In this document: one piece after another, positions 55,539 through 64,000 of the stretch | How positions within the stretch are numbered: position 1 is the first letter of the stretch | Layout of the letters: each line of letters opens with the position of its first letter | NCBI RefSeq assembly: GCF_034044635.1 | Contig: NZ_JAXCLX010000001.1 | Coordinates: 1,860,001-1,924,000, forward strand | Direction of reading: 5' to 3' | Source of the DNA: Dongia rigui | GTDB taxonomy: Bacteria; Pseudomonadota; Alphaproteobacteria; Dongiales; Dongiaceae | Length of the DNA: 64,000 bases | Program-made: the position numbers and the translations under genes | The notes under the pieces: generated by a model | Seen by the model: only the letters and a program-made list of their open reading frames with translations | The model's database searches: none | What the model was told of the DNA's origin: nothing

Positions 55539-57554
55539 TCAGATGGCGCGGACCTGCGCGATGAACTGACCGACTTCGCTGTTGAGGACGTCGGATTGTT
55601 GCCCCAGTTCCGTGGCGGCACCCAGCACGGCACCGGCGGCCTTGCCGGTCTCGTCCGCGGCCTGGGTGACGCCCTGGATATTGCCCGAGACTTCGGTCGT
55701 TCCCTGGCTCGCCTGCTGAACATTGCGGGCGATTTCGTTGGTGGCGGCCGATTGCTGCTCGACCGCCGTGGCGATGGTCGAGGAGATGCTGCTGATTTCC
55801 TCGATGACGCCGGCGATGCCCTGGATGGCGCTCACTGATTCCTCGGTCGCCTTCTGGATCTCGTTTACCTTGGCGCTAATTTCTTCCGTCGCCTTGGCGG
55901 TCTGTGACGCGAGGTTCTTCACCTCGGACGCCACGACCGCAAAGCCTTTGCCGGCATCGCCGGCGCGCGCCGCTTCGATGGTGGCATTCAAGGCCAGAAG
56001 ATTGGTTTGGGCCGCGATCTCGCTGATGAGGCGCACGACGTCGCCAATCGCCTGGGCTGAGGTGGCGAGGCCTTGCACCTGATTGTTGGTGTGGGCGGCC
56101 TGTGCCACCGCCTTCTGGGCGATGCTGGTCGATTGGTTGACCTGGCGGCCGATCTCGCTGATCGAGGAGGTCAGCTCCTCGGTCGCCGCCGCAACGGTCT
56201 GCACGTTGGCGGTCGCCTGCTCGGCCGCCGCCGCCACAGCATTCGATTGCTGGTTGGTCTCGGCCGCCGTCGTGGTCATGCTTTGCGCCGAATTCTGCAG
56301 ATGGCTCGAGGCTGTCGACAGCGACGCCACGAGATTGCCGACCTTCCCTTCGAAGCCGGCGATGAGGGATTCAAGTGCCTGAGTGCGCGCCAGCTTCGTC
56401 TCCGCCTCGCGCTTGGCCGCTGCATCGGCCGCGCGCTGGGCGGCAAGCGCATCCTTGAAGACGACGACGGTGCGCGCCATGTCGCCGATCTCGTCGCGGT
56501 TGCCGAGCGCCGGGATCTCGAGGTCGAGATTGCCGCCGGCCAGATCACTCATGGTCGCCGTCATCGAGCGGACCGGCCCCGAGATGGATCGGCCGATGAT
56601 GAAGGCAGCAAAAATGCCGATGGCCAGCGCCACCCCGGCAATGATCAGCATGGCCTTCAACGCCTCTTCAACGCGGCTTGTGGTATCGGTTGCGACACCG
56701 GCCATGGCGTTCTGCTGTGCCGCGGTGATCTCATTGGCAAGCTCGCCGATATGCTTCGAGCCTTCCGCCATTTTCTTGGTGACGAGTTCGTTGAGACTGA
56801 TCGCGAGGTCCTTCAGCTCGCCCAGGCTCATCGAATATTTCTGCATCGTCTGCGCCGCTTCCTGCGCCATGCGGCGCTGTTGCGGTGCCTTCAGCTTGCC
56901 CTGGAGGGCAACGATGCTGGAGGAGAAGATGAGCACGGATCGGGCCGATTGCTCGATGAAGGCGGGATCGCCGCTCGACACATAACGCTCGGCGGCGATG
57001 CGGCCGTTGAGCAGCTTTTCCTCGGCCTGGCCGGCAAAGGTGGCGACGTCGTATTCCCCGGCGGAGCTCGCGGCAGAAAGAATATCGGACATGTTCTTGC
57101 TGGCCTTCTGGCCAAGTTCGGCCAGTTCGCTGTTCTGCAGCCAATCGCGGTCGCTTTTCATCTGGACGGCCGCATCGACATCGGCGGCATAGGCGTCGAG
57201 GACCGTCAGCATCTCGTCGAATTTGGGCTGCATCTCGGGCGCCGAGGCGTCCTTCTGCGCCGAGAGGCGATCCTTCAACGAGGCGAGGAGTTGATGCGCC
57301 TGGTCGAGATCCTCCTGGCGCCCCTCGCGCATGAAATCCATCACCTGGCGCCTTAGCGCCACGACGTCGCGATCGATCTGCTGGGTGGCGATGGCGCCAT
57401 TGGCCATGCTGGTGAAATCGCCAAAGCTCGATTTCGCCGCTGTCAGCGCGAAATAGCTGAAGCCGATCACCGCCACCAGGACGCTGAGGACGATGACGAA
57501 GCCAAAGGTGATCCGGCTGCCGATTCGCAGTCGGGCCAAGGCGGATTGCAGCAT
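55539..57554 (-). CDS. Methyl-accepting chemotaxis protein (tandem copy 1)
   Basis: A 671-residue chemoreceptor starting [19 protein letters not shown]. Membrane helices lie at about 15-35 and 297-320, with an all-helical periplasmic domain; HAMP follows ([21 protein letters not shown]) and then the signalling hairpin with [20 protein letters not shown]. It ends QVRAI. The periplasmic parts of the two tandem receptors differ much more than the cytoplasmic parts, so they probably sense different but related ligands. First gene of the pair; palindrome and shared element upstream. Confidence 0.92.
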   Translation of the reverse strand: MLQSALARLRIGSRITFGFVIVLSVLVAVIGFSYFALTAAKSSFGDFTSMANGAIATQQIDRDVVALRRQVMDFMREGRQEDLDQAHQLLASLKDRLSAQKDASAPEMQPKFDEMLTVLDAYAADVDAAVQMKSDRDWLQNSELAELGQKASKNMSDILSAASSAGEYDVATFAGQAEEKLLNGRIAAERYVSSGDPAFIEQSARSVLIFSSSIVALQGKLKAPQQRRMAQEAAQTMQKYSMSLGELKDLAISLNELVTKKMAEGSKHIGELANEITAAQQNAMAGVATDTTSRVEEALKAMLIIAGVALAIGIFAAFIIGRSISGPVRSMTATMSDLAGGNLDLEIPALGNRDEIGDMARTVVVFKDALAAQRAADAAAKREAETKLARTQALESLIAGFEGKVGNLVASLSTASSHLQNSAQSMTTTAAETNQQSNAVAAAAEQATANVQTVAAATEELTSSISEIGRQVNQSTSIAQKAVAQAAHTNNQVQGLATSAQAIGDVVRLISEIAAQTNLLALNATIEAARAGDAGKGFAVVASEVKNLASQTAKATEEISAKVNEIQKATEESVSAIQGIAGVIEEISSISSTIATAVEQQSAATNEIARNVQQASQGTTEVSGNIQGVTQAADETGKAAGAVLGAATELGQQSDVLNSEVGQFIAQVRAI

Positions 57555-57587
57555 GTGGGGCCCCGTTCCTAAATCGTTTCTTGAGAG

Positions 57588-57615
57588 TCGGGACAGGGCA
57601 TTAATGCCCTCCCGA
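57588..57615. promoter_or_regulatory. Large palindrome upstream of the MCP pair
   Basis: AGGGCATTAATGCCCT is a 16-bp perfect palindrome, extended by TCGGG and CCCGA on either side with a 2-nt offset. It lies 34-61 nt upstream of the first MCP start codon, a usual place for an operator. Confidence 0.5.
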
Positions 57616-57679
57616 TTTAGCTATGCCAACTCGAGAGGTATTTTTTCCAGGAAAGTCTAAAGAAGACGTTACCCACTTA

Positions 57680-57698
57680 GGGGTAGGTCTACATTTTT
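57680..57698. promoter_or_regulatory. Shared upstream element, site 3 (MCP pair)
   Basis: The + strand reads GGGGTAGGTCTACATTTTT, with GTAG-GT-CTAC and a T-run as in sites 1 and 2 (35039, 35926). A second half-repeat (TACCC...GGGTA) overlaps it, matching the CCC-N5/6-GGG seen next to sites 1 and 2. It lies about 126-144 nt from the MCP start codon, in the same relative orientation as the others. Confidence 0.45.
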
Positions 57699-57724
57699 GT
57701 GTAAACGGGGTCGGAAGACCGGAT

Positions 57725-58660
57725 TCAGTAGCCGCGGGCCCGGTCGGCTACATGTTCCAGGGGGTGCCCCTGGGCCGCCCGGGCAATCTGACGGGCAATC
57801 GCCGCCAGCCCGCCCGCCGGATCGGTATCGCTGGCATTGTGCGGGGTCATGAAAATGCGCGGATGGCGCCAGAAGGCGTGGGTCGCTGGCAGGGGTTCCT
57901 GCGAAAAAACGTCGAGGCTGGCAGCGATCAGCTGCCCGCTTTCCAGGGCGGCGATCAGGTCCTCTTCGACCAAATGCCCACCGCGCCCGACATTGATGAG
58001 CGAGGCGCCGGGCTTCAACCGCCCCAGAAGATCGGCATTGAGGATACTTTTTGTCTCCGGCGTGAGCGGCAAAAGACAGACCAGAATCTCCAGCCCATCC
58101 AGGAAGGCCGCCAGTTCATCGGCCCCGGCATAGCAGCGGATCGCGGCATGCTCCTTCCGGGAGCGCGACCAGCCGCGCACGGGAAAACCGAACTCGGTGA
58201 GCTTTTCGCCCGCCGCTTGCCCCAATTCCCCGAAGCCCAGAATGCCGACCGACCGGTCCCAGGAAGCCGGATACCAATGCGGCGCCCATTTGCCTTGCGC
58301 CTGCGCCTCTTCCAATTCCCAGATGCGGCGGTGATGGCGCAAAGCCTGCCACAGCACATATTCCACCATGCCGGAGGTCAGGCCCGGCTCGACCATGCGG
58401 ACGATTGGCACATGCGCCGGCACCTCCGTGCTGCCAAGCAACCGTTCGACGCCGGCACCAAAGCAGAAGACGGCCTGGAGGTTCGGCATCGCCTTGGCAA
58501 GGCCCGGCACCGGGCGCCACATCAAAAGATAGCGGATGCCGGTGAGATCGAGGTCGGGCGCGTAGGCGACGAATTCGATCCCCGCAACATCGCGTGCGGC
58601 TTCTGCAAAGACCGTCTGATATTCATCGGCGCCGGCAAAGAGCAGCCTTTCACGGGTCAT
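57725..58660 (-). CDS. ghrA: D-2-hydroxyacid dehydrogenase, glyoxylate/hydroxypyruvate reductase A type
   Basis: A 311-residue NAD(P)-dependent reductase. The dinucleotide site is VGILGFGELGQAAGEKLTEFG; RSRKEH after the second strand suggests NADP preference. Catalytic residues fall in INVGRGGHLVEEDL (Arg), DVFSQEPLP (Glu) and MTPHNAS (His). The group reduces glyoxylate or hydroxypyruvate in E. coli GhrA, but substrate range is broad. Its start overlaps the yejF stop (ATGA), so it is translated as the last gene of the yej operon. Confidence 0.85.
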   Translation of the reverse strand: MTRERLLFAGADEYQTVFAEAARDVAGIEFVAYAPDLDLTGIRYLLMWRPVPGLAKAMPNLQAVFCFGAGVERLLGSTEVPAHVPIVRMVEPGLTSGMVEYVLWQALRHHRRIWELEEAQAQGKWAPHWYPASWDRSVGILGFGELGQAAGEKLTEFGFPVRGWSRSRKEHAAIRCYAGADELAAFLDGLEILVCLLPLTPETKSILNADLLGRLKPGASLINVGRGGHLVEEDLIAALESGQLIAASLDVFSQEPLPATHAFWRHPRIFMTPHNASDTDPAGGLAAIARQIARAAQGHPLEHVADRARGY

Positions 58661-60276
58661 TGCCGCACCGCGCCGAGATCGACCGCTTCATGATGGAGGG
58701 CCGCCGAGAGCAGCGCCTTCGTATAGGCTTGCTGCGGGCGTTCGAAGATGTCGGCTGCCGTTCCGGTTTCCACCACTTTCCCCTGTTTCAGCACCATGAC
58801 GCGGTGGCTCATCGCCCGTATCACCCGCAGATCATGCGAGATGAAGAGATAGCCAAGGCGGTGGCGCCGCTGCAAGTCCCGCAAGAGGTCGACGATCTGC
58901 GCCTGCACCGACATGTCGAGTGCTGACGTTGGCTCGTCGAGCACGATGAGCTTCGGCTTCAGGATGAGGGCACGGGCGATGGCGATACGCTGGCGCTGGC
59001 CGCCGGAGAATTCATGCGGGTAGCGATGCCGCGTGTCGGGATCGAGTCCCACCTCGCGCAGCGTCTCGATGACGATCTCCTCGCGCTCCGCGGCATCGCG
59101 GCCGATGTGATGGATACCGAGGCCTTCCGTCACGATCTCGCCGATGGAGAGGCGGGGCGAGAGGGAGCCAAACGGGTCCTGGAAGACGATCTGCATTTCG
59201 CGCCGCAAGGGTCGCATCTCGCCCCGATCGAGCGTATCGATGCGCTTGCCCTCGAAGGTAATGGCACCCTGGCTGTCGATCAGACGCAACAGCGCCAAGG
59301 CCAAGGTCGTCTTGCCGGAACCGGATTCGCCGACGATCCCCATCGTCTCGCCTTCATGAAGCGTGAGGTCGGCATCGACCACCGCACGGACATGATCGAC
59401 GATTCGGCGAAAGACGCCCTGCTTGATGGGGAAGAGGACCGAGAGCTTCTCGGCCCGAAGGATTTCCGGTGCCTGCGTTCCGACCGGCTCGACCTCGCCC
59501 TTCGGTTCGGCCGCCAGCAGGTGCTTGGTGTAATCATGCTGCGGTTGGCCGAACACCTTGGCCGTTTCGCCCTGCTCCACGATCTCGCCCTGGCTCATGA
59601 CAGCAACGCGGCGTGCGAACTTCCGCACCACGCCCAGATCATGGGTGATGAGCAGGATCGCCATGCCGAGGCGTCGCTGCAGGTCCATCATCAGATTGAG
59701 GATCTGCGCCTGGATGGTGACATCGAGCGCCGTCGTCGGCTCGTCGGCGATGAGGAGATCGGGTTCGTTGGCCAAGGCCATGGCGATCATCACGCGCTGG
59801 CGCTGGCCGCCCGACATTTCATGCGGGAAACTTTTGAGCTTCTGCGCCGCATTGTCGATCTTGACCAGTTCAAGGAGCTCGAGCGCCCGCTTCCTGGCCG
59901 CCGTATCGCCCATCGGCTGGTGCAGCTGGATCGTCTCGACCAGCTGCCGCTCGATCCGGTGCAGCGGGTTGAGCGACAAAGTCGGCTCCTGGAAGATCAT
60001 GGCAATGCGCCCGCCGCGAATCTGCCGGAGATGCGCCGGCGATGCCGTGAGCAGGTCTTCGGTGCCGTTGGGCCCGTCAAAACGGATGGCGCCCGCGGGA
60101 TGTGTTGCTACTTGCGGCAGCAGGCGCAGGATGGAAAGCGCCGTCACCGATTTTCCCGACCCGGATTCACCGACCAGGGCCAGCGTCTCGCCCTTGTCGA
60201 TGGCAAAGCTCACGCCATGCACGACTTCACGCTCGCCGAAGGCCACCTTGAGTTTGTCGATCTCAAGCAATGCCAT
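58657..60276 (-). CDS. yejF: Oligopeptide ABC transporter, duplicated ATP-binding subunit YejF
   Basis: A 539-residue cytoplasmic subunit with two complete ATPase domains. Domain 1: GESGSGKSVTAL, MSGGQRQRVMIAMAL, LLIADEPTTALD. Domain 2: GESGSGKTTLAL, FSGGQRQRIAIARAL, LIVLDEPTSALD. Each half has the oligopeptide C-terminal extension. The fused-pair layout matches E. coli YejF. ATG 60276 chosen because homology begins MALLEIDKLKVAFG and a G-rich Shine-Dalgarno precedes it; an in-frame start at 60324 is unlikely. It follows yejE closely. Confidence 0.93.
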   Translation of the reverse strand: MALLEIDKLKVAFGEREVVHGVSFAIDKGETLALVGESGSGKSVTALSILRLLPQVATHPAGAIRFDGPNGTEDLLTASPAHLRQIRGGRIAMIFQEPTLSLNPLHRIERQLVETIQLHQPMGDTAARKRALELLELVKIDNAAQKLKSFPHEMSGGQRQRVMIAMALANEPDLLIADEPTTALDVTIQAQILNLMMDLQRRLGMAILLITHDLGVVRKFARRVAVMSQGEIVEQGETAKVFGQPQHDYTKHLLAAEPKGEVEPVGTQAPEILRAEKLSVLFPIKQGVFRRIVDHVRAVVDADLTLHEGETMGIVGESGSGKTTLALALLRLIDSQGAITFEGKRIDTLDRGEMRPLRREMQIVFQDPFGSLSPRLSIGEIVTEGLGIHHIGRDAAEREEIVIETLREVGLDPDTRHRYPHEFSGGQRQRIAIARALILKPKLIVLDEPTSALDMSVQAQIVDLLRDLQRRHRLGYLFISHDLRVIRAMSHRVMVLKQGKVVETGTAADIFERPQQAYTKALLSAALHHEAVDLGAVRQ

Positions 60277-60292
60277 CACGCATTCCCCCACA

Positions 60293-61336
60293 TCACGCAT
60301 TCCCTTTGCGGGGGTCGAACGCATCGCGGATCGCCTCGCCGATGAAGATGAGCAAGGTCAGCATCACGCCGATGACGAAGAAGCCGCTGATGCCGAGCCA
60401 CGGCGCCTGCAAATTCTCTTTCCCTTGTGCCAGCAATTCGCCGAGCGAGGGTGATCCGGGCGGCAGGCCGAAGCCGAGGAAGTCGAGGGAGGTCAGTGTC
60501 GTCACCGATCCGCCCAAGGTGAAGGGCAGGAAGGTCAGCGTCGCCACCATGGCATTGGGCAGGATGTGACGGGTGATGATGCGCCAATCACCGAGGCCCA
60601 AGGCCTTTGCCGCCCGAACATATTCCAGATTGCGCGCGCGCAGGAATTCGGCACGCACGACACCCACCGGCCAGGTCCAGCTGACCAGCAGCATGATGCC
60701 GAGCAGGGTCCAGAACCCCGGTTCGATGATGCTCGACAGAATCATGAGAATGTAGAGGAAGGGCAGCCCGCCCCAGATTTCCAGGAAACGCTGGAAGGTC
60801 AAATCCGTCCAGCCGCCGAAATAGCCCTGCACGGCGCCCGCCAGCACGCCGATGATGGTGCTGAAGATGGTGAGTATCAGGCCGAACAGCACCGAGACGC
60901 GGAAGCCATAGATGACACGCGCCAGCACGTCGCGCGCCTGGTCGTCGGTCCCCAGCCAGTTGACGCCGTCCGGTGCCGTCGGCGCCGGTCCGGGCAGATT
61001 GGTGACCACCGTGTCATAGGAGAAGGGAATGGGTGGCCACACCGTCCAGCCGCCGCCCTGCGCGATGCGCTCTTTGAGGAACGGGCCGGTGAAGTCGGCG
61101 GTGAGGCCGGGAACGCCGCCGAACACTTCCTCGCCGTAATTGTGGAAGACCGGCCAATAGATCTCGCCCTGGTACGAAACGGCGATCGGCCGGTCATTGG
61201 CGATGAATTCCGCCGGCAGGCTGATGCCGAACAGGATCAGGAAGATAACAAGCGACCAGAAGCCGCGCGTGTTGGCGCGGAAATTGCGCCAGCGGCGTTG
61301 CGTCAGCGGTGACAGTTTCGGCTGCAGGAAGCTCAT
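60293..61336 (-). CDS. yejE: Oligopeptide ABC transporter permease YejE
   Basis: A 347-residue inner-membrane permease. It matches E. coli YejE along its length: [30 protein letters not shown]-like [35 protein letters not shown], and the coupling (EAA) loop [20 protein letters not shown], then [14 protein letters not shown]. Five or six membrane helices. Start overlaps the yejB stop by 4 nt (translational coupling). Confidence 0.94.
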   Translation of the reverse strand: MSFLQPKLSPLTQRRWRNFRANTRGFWSLVIFLILFGISLPAEFIANDRPIAVSYQGEIYWPVFHNYGEEVFGGVPGLTADFTGPFLKERIAQGGGWTVWPPIPFSYDTVVTNLPGPAPTAPDGVNWLGTDDQARDVLARVIYGFRVSVLFGLILTIFSTIIGVLAGAVQGYFGGWTDLTFQRFLEIWGGLPFLYILMILSSIIEPGFWTLLGIMLLVSWTWPVGVVRAEFLRARNLEYVRAAKALGLGDWRIITRHILPNAMVATLTFLPFTLGGSVTTLTSLDFLGFGLPPGSPSLGELLAQGKENLQAPWLGISGFFVIGVMLTLLIFIGEAIRDAFDPRKGNA

Positions 61337-62448
61337 GTCTCGCGCGCCTCGAAATCGATGCGCGGATCGACCAGCATGTAGGTGATGTCGCCCACCAGCT
61401 GCATTACCAGACCCAGCAGCGTGAACATGTAGAGCGTGGCGAACATCACCGGGTAATCGCGGTTGATCGTCGCCTCCCAGCCCAGCAGCCCCAGGCCATC
61501 GAGCGAGAAGATGATCTCGGTCAGCAGCGCGCCGGTAAAGAGAATGCCGACGAAGGCCGAGGGGAAGCCGGCGATGACGATCAGCATGGCGTTGCGGAAG
61601 ACATGGCCATAGAGCACGCGGCGCTCGTTGAGCCCCTTGGCGCGTGCCGTCGTCACGTATTGGAGGTTGATCTGGTCGAGGAAGGAGTTCTTGGTGAGAA
61701 GGGTCAGGCCGGCGAAGCTGCCGATCACCAGCGATAGAATGGGCAGCGCCATATGCCAGGCGTAATCGACAATACGCGCGCCCCAGGAAAGCTCATCCCA
61801 ATTGTCGGAAACGAGGCCGCGCAAGGGAAAGACGTCGAAATAGGTGCCGCCGGCAAAGAGCACAATCAGCAGGATGGCAAAGAGAAAGCCCGGTATCGCC
61901 GAGCCGACGATGATTGCCGTGCTGGTCCAGACATCGAAAGGTGTGCCATCACGCGATGCCTTGGCGATGCCCAAGGGAATCGAAATGCCGTAGATGATGA
62001 GAGTGGTCCACAGGCCCAGCGAGATCGAGACCGGCATCTTGTCGAGGATAAGCTCTACCACCGGCCGGCCCTTGAAGAAGCTCTTGCCGAAATCGAAGGT
62101 GAGATAGCTCTTCATCATCATGAAGAAGCGTTCATGCATCGGCTTGTCGAAACCATACATGCGCTCGATCTCGGCGATAAATTTGGGATCGAGTCCCCGG
62201 GCGCCGCGATACTTGTTGTTGAGCTCAGTGAGGCTCGGCTGCTGGCCTGAGCCGCTGTTGCTCATTACCTCCGACCCGCCGCCCCCGGTGATGCGCGCGG
62301 TGGAATCGATCGCCGTGCCTTTCAGCTTTGCGATCGTCTGCTCGACCGGCCCGCCGGGGGCTGCCTGGATGACAATAAAATTGATGACCATGATCCCGAG
62401 CAAAGTCGGGATCATCAACAGCAGGCGGCGGACGATATAGGCGATCAT
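61333..62448 (-). CDS. yejB: Oligopeptide ABC transporter permease YejB
   Basis: A 371-residue permease of the DppB class: [24 protein letters not shown] at the front, the cytoplasmic and periplasmic insertion around residues 60-100 rich in Gly/Ser, and the EAA loop [27 protein letters not shown]. With YejE it forms the membrane channel for peptides up to antimicrobial-peptide size in enterics. Between it and yejA lies repeat family B, which may lower expression of the downstream genes relative to yejA. Confidence 0.94.
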   Translation of the reverse strand: MIAYIVRRLLLMIPTLLGIMVINFIVIQAAPGGPVEQTIAKLKGTAIDSTARITGGGGSEVMSNSGSGQQPSLTELNNKYRGARGLDPKFIAEIERMYGFDKPMHERFFMMMKSYLTFDFGKSFFKGRPVVELILDKMPVSISLGLWTTLIIYGISIPLGIAKASRDGTPFDVWTSTAIIVGSAIPGFLFAILLIVLFAGGTYFDVFPLRGLVSDNWDELSWGARIVDYAWHMALPILSLVIGSFAGLTLLTKNSFLDQINLQYVTTARAKGLNERRVLYGHVFRNAMLIVIAGFPSAFVGILFTGALLTEIIFSLDGLGLLGWEATINRDYPVMFATLYMFTLLGLVMQLVGDITYMLVDPRIDFEARET

Positions 62449-62475
62449 TGCGGCGAGACCATAGAGGTGGAGATA

Positions 62476-62574
62476 CCCCCTCTCCCTAACCCTCCCCCAC
62501 GTTGGGGGGAGGGGACTAGGCCGAGCTCTCTCTTCTCCCTCCCCCCAACGTGGGGGAGGGTCGGGGAGAGGGGG
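62476..62574. repeat. Intergenic palindromic repeat, family B (copy 2)
   Basis: CCCCCTCTCCCTAACCCTCC through CCCACGTTGGGGGG on the left is complemented by CCCCCCAACGTGGGGGAGGG through GGGGAGAGGGG on the right. The other copy is at 7851-8001. Its position inside the yej operon, between yejA and yejB, fits a role in uneven expression of operon genes. Confidence 0.8.
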
Positions 62575-62602
62575 TGGTTCGAACCGACCCGCACCATGCC
62601 CG

Positions 62603-64000
62603 TCACTTCGCCTTTTTGCGCTTCAGCACGGCGGCGCCGATGACGACCAGAATGACACCACCGACGATATAGAGCACGTAGCCGAGCGGCGAGGAGCCGC
62701 GATTGGTCGGCGCGGCCGGTGCCGCAGCCGATGTCGCCGTACTAGCGGCGTCGCTGGTGGCCGACGACGTCGCTGTAGAGGCGGCAGCATCCGCCGGTGC
62801 CGCTTGAGCAGCCTTTGCGGCGAGGGCCTTTTCTTTGGCAGGATCGAGCCACCACGCGGAGAGGCCGATACCATAGGTGGGTTCCGGCAGCTTGTCGGGA
62901 CGACCGAACTTATCCCAATAGGCGATGCGGTTCGCGCTCATATGGAAATTCGGCACCACGAAATAGTGCCATTGCAGGACGCGATCAAGAACGCGGCAAT
63001 AAATGATCAGGTCATGGCGGCTGGGCGCAGCGATCAGCCCTTCGATCAGTTGATCGATGACCGGGTCCTTGATGCCAACCTCATTGCGGCCGCCAGAGGA
63101 ATCGGCCGATGCTGAGCCCCAGAATTCCCGCTGTTCATTTCCAGGCGAAGGCGATTGCCCAAAGCTCGATACTTTCATGTCGTAATCGTAATCGTCGGTC
63201 CGCCTCTGGTACTGCGCCGTATCGACAGCGCGCAGCTCGCCCTTCACGCCGAGACGCTGCAGCGATTTAACGTAGGGCTGCACTATGCGGTCGAAACCAT
63301 CGCCAGCCTGCATCAAGAATTCGAATTCAAACGGCTTGCCATCCTTCATGCGCTGACCGTTCTGGAGTTTCCAGCCTGCTTCCTCGAGCAGGGCCGCGGC
63401 CTTAGCCAGATTTTCGGCATTGGTGCCACTGCCATCGCTGACCGGCGGATTGTATTCGGTGGTAAAGACCTCGTCCGGGATTTTGCCGCGCAGGGGCTCC
63501 AGAATCTTCAGTTCCTCCGGCGAAGGCAGACCTTTTGCTTCCATCTCGGAATTGCCAAAATAGCTGCGCGAGCGGGTGTATTGCCCGTAGAACAGCGTCT
63601 TGTTCGACCATTCGAAATCGAAGGCAAGGATCATCGCCTGACGTACGCGTGGATCCTGAAACAGGGGGCGTCGCAGATTCATGGCGAAGCCTTGCATCCC
63701 GTCAGGGTTGTCGTCGGGGATTAGAACTTTCTTGATCCGACCGTCCCTCAGCGCAGGCGAGTCATAGCTCGTCGCCCAGGCCTTGGCGCTATTCTCGGCG
63801 CGAATATCGAAAGCACCGCCTTTGAAGGCTTCCAGCATGACCGTCGGATCTCGGTAGTAATCCGTACGCAAGATATCGAAGTTGTTGGTGCCGATATTGA
63901 CCGGCAAATCCTTACCCCAGTAATTGGGATCCCGCTCCATTGTGATCGAGCGCCCGGCCTCGTAGCTCTTGAGCTTGTAGGGGCCGCTGCCCAGCGGCAC
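62603..64000 (-). CDS. yejA: Oligopeptide-binding protein YejA, C-terminal 465 residues, with C-terminal membrane anchor
   Basis: The gene continues past the right edge. The visible part is a family 5 binding protein of the YejA branch: [54 protein letters not shown] and YWDKFGRP...[11 protein letters not shown] near the end of the fold. An Ala/Ser/Thr linker of about 48 residues follows, then a 21-residue hydrophobic helix ([20 protein letters not shown]) and the basic tail KRKKAK. Ordinary YejA proteins lack this tail and are soluble. First gene of the yejABEF-ghrA operon. Confidence 0.9.
   Translation of the reverse strand: MPLGSGPYKLKSYEAGRSITMERDPNYWGKDLPVNIGTNNFDILRTDYYRDPTVMLEAFKGGAFDIRAENSAKAWATSYDSPALRDGRIKKVLIPDDNPDGMQGFAMNLRRPLFQDPRVRQAMILAFDFEWSNKTLFYGQYTRSRSYFGNSEMEAKGLPSPEELKILEPLRGKIPDEVFTTEYNPPVSDGSGTNAENLAKAAALLEEAGWKLQNGQRMKDGKPFEFEFLMQAGDGFDRIVQPYVKSLQRLGVKGELRAVDTAQYQRRTDDYDYDMKVSSFGQSPSPGNEQREFWGSASADSSGGRNEVGIKDPVIDQLIEGLIAAPSRHDLIIYCRVLDRVLQWHYFVVPNFHMSANRIAYWDKFGRPDKLPEPTYGIGLSAWWLDPAKEKALAAKAAQAAPADAAASTATSSATSDAASTATSAAAPAAPTNRGSSPLGYVLYIVGGVILVVIGAAVLKRKKAK

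Noticed and set aside
62571-62595. GGTTCGAACC resembling a tRNA T-arm
   Set aside because: No acceptor, D-arm or anticodon stem can be formed around it; it is the edge of a palindromic repeat.

Overview
The window is a G+C-rich (about 65% by eye) chromosomal stretch from an alphaproteobacterium, most like the Rhodospirillales. This is inferred from gene content: a DUF1674 (SdhAF4-like) gene beside htpX, an rpe-heparinase pair near purH, an Atm1-type exporter coupled to meaB, DUF1127, PAS_5 and HisKA_2/HWE kinase genes, a yejABEF transporter with a hydroxyacid dehydrogenase in the same operon, and many methyl-accepting chemotaxis proteins (MCPs). There are no rRNA or tRNA genes, CRISPR arrays, insertion sequences or prophage genes.

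Layout. 0-9 kb: a truncated DUF1223 gene, DUF1674, htpX, a deaminase-type amidohydrolase, an unusual HTH protein, an orphan Tat-exported substrate-binding protein, an ABC exporter and an M19 dipeptidase. 9.2-12.3 kb: one AT-richer gene for a 1050-residue protein with a nucleoside-phosphorylase-like domain followed by a STAND-like region whose Walker A is missing. It looks like a horizontally acquired defence or conflict gene and is the best candidate for a novel system. 12.4-21 kb: nudK, a TetR/aminotransferase divergent pair with a visible promoter and operator, purH, an AraC regulator, heparinase II/III and rpe. 21-31 kb: atm1-meaB, an MCP, rpmB, a GATase hydrolase, xthA, and a structured intergenic stretch. 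31-44 kb: small metabolic and RNA-modification genes (GFA, an RsmC-like methyltransferase, RsuA), a CPBP protease, DUF4242, DUF1127-GNAT, a large LuxR-type ATPase regulator, a SIS isomerase, ComM, a HisKA_2 kinase, thioesterase, GNAT and Usp. 44-54 kb: acnA, a gene-free 0.9 kb stretch holding a run of hairpins ending in a terminator (probable structured RNA), PAS_5, a membrane LOV histidine kinase, DUF2252, and a GlxA-type regulator with a DJ-1/PfpI partner. 53-64 kb: two tandem paralogous MCPs and the yejABEF-ghrA operon, cut by the right edge.

How parts work together. Sensing and signalling are prominent: three MCPs, two histidine kinases, PAS_5, and TetR, AraC (three) and LuxR-type regulators. 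A motif of about 20 bp recurs upstream of three minus-strand units (DUF4242; GNAT-DUF1127; the MCP pair), always in the same orientation, and suggests a small shared regulon. Oligopeptide uptake (YejABEF) is transcriptionally coupled to a GhrA-like reductase. Three families of intergenic palindromic repeats, each present twice, punctuate gene ends.

Limits. All family calls rest on reading motifs in translated sequence; no searches, alignments or folding calculations were run. Starts were chosen from Shine-Dalgarno spacing and domain starts, and may be off where noted.
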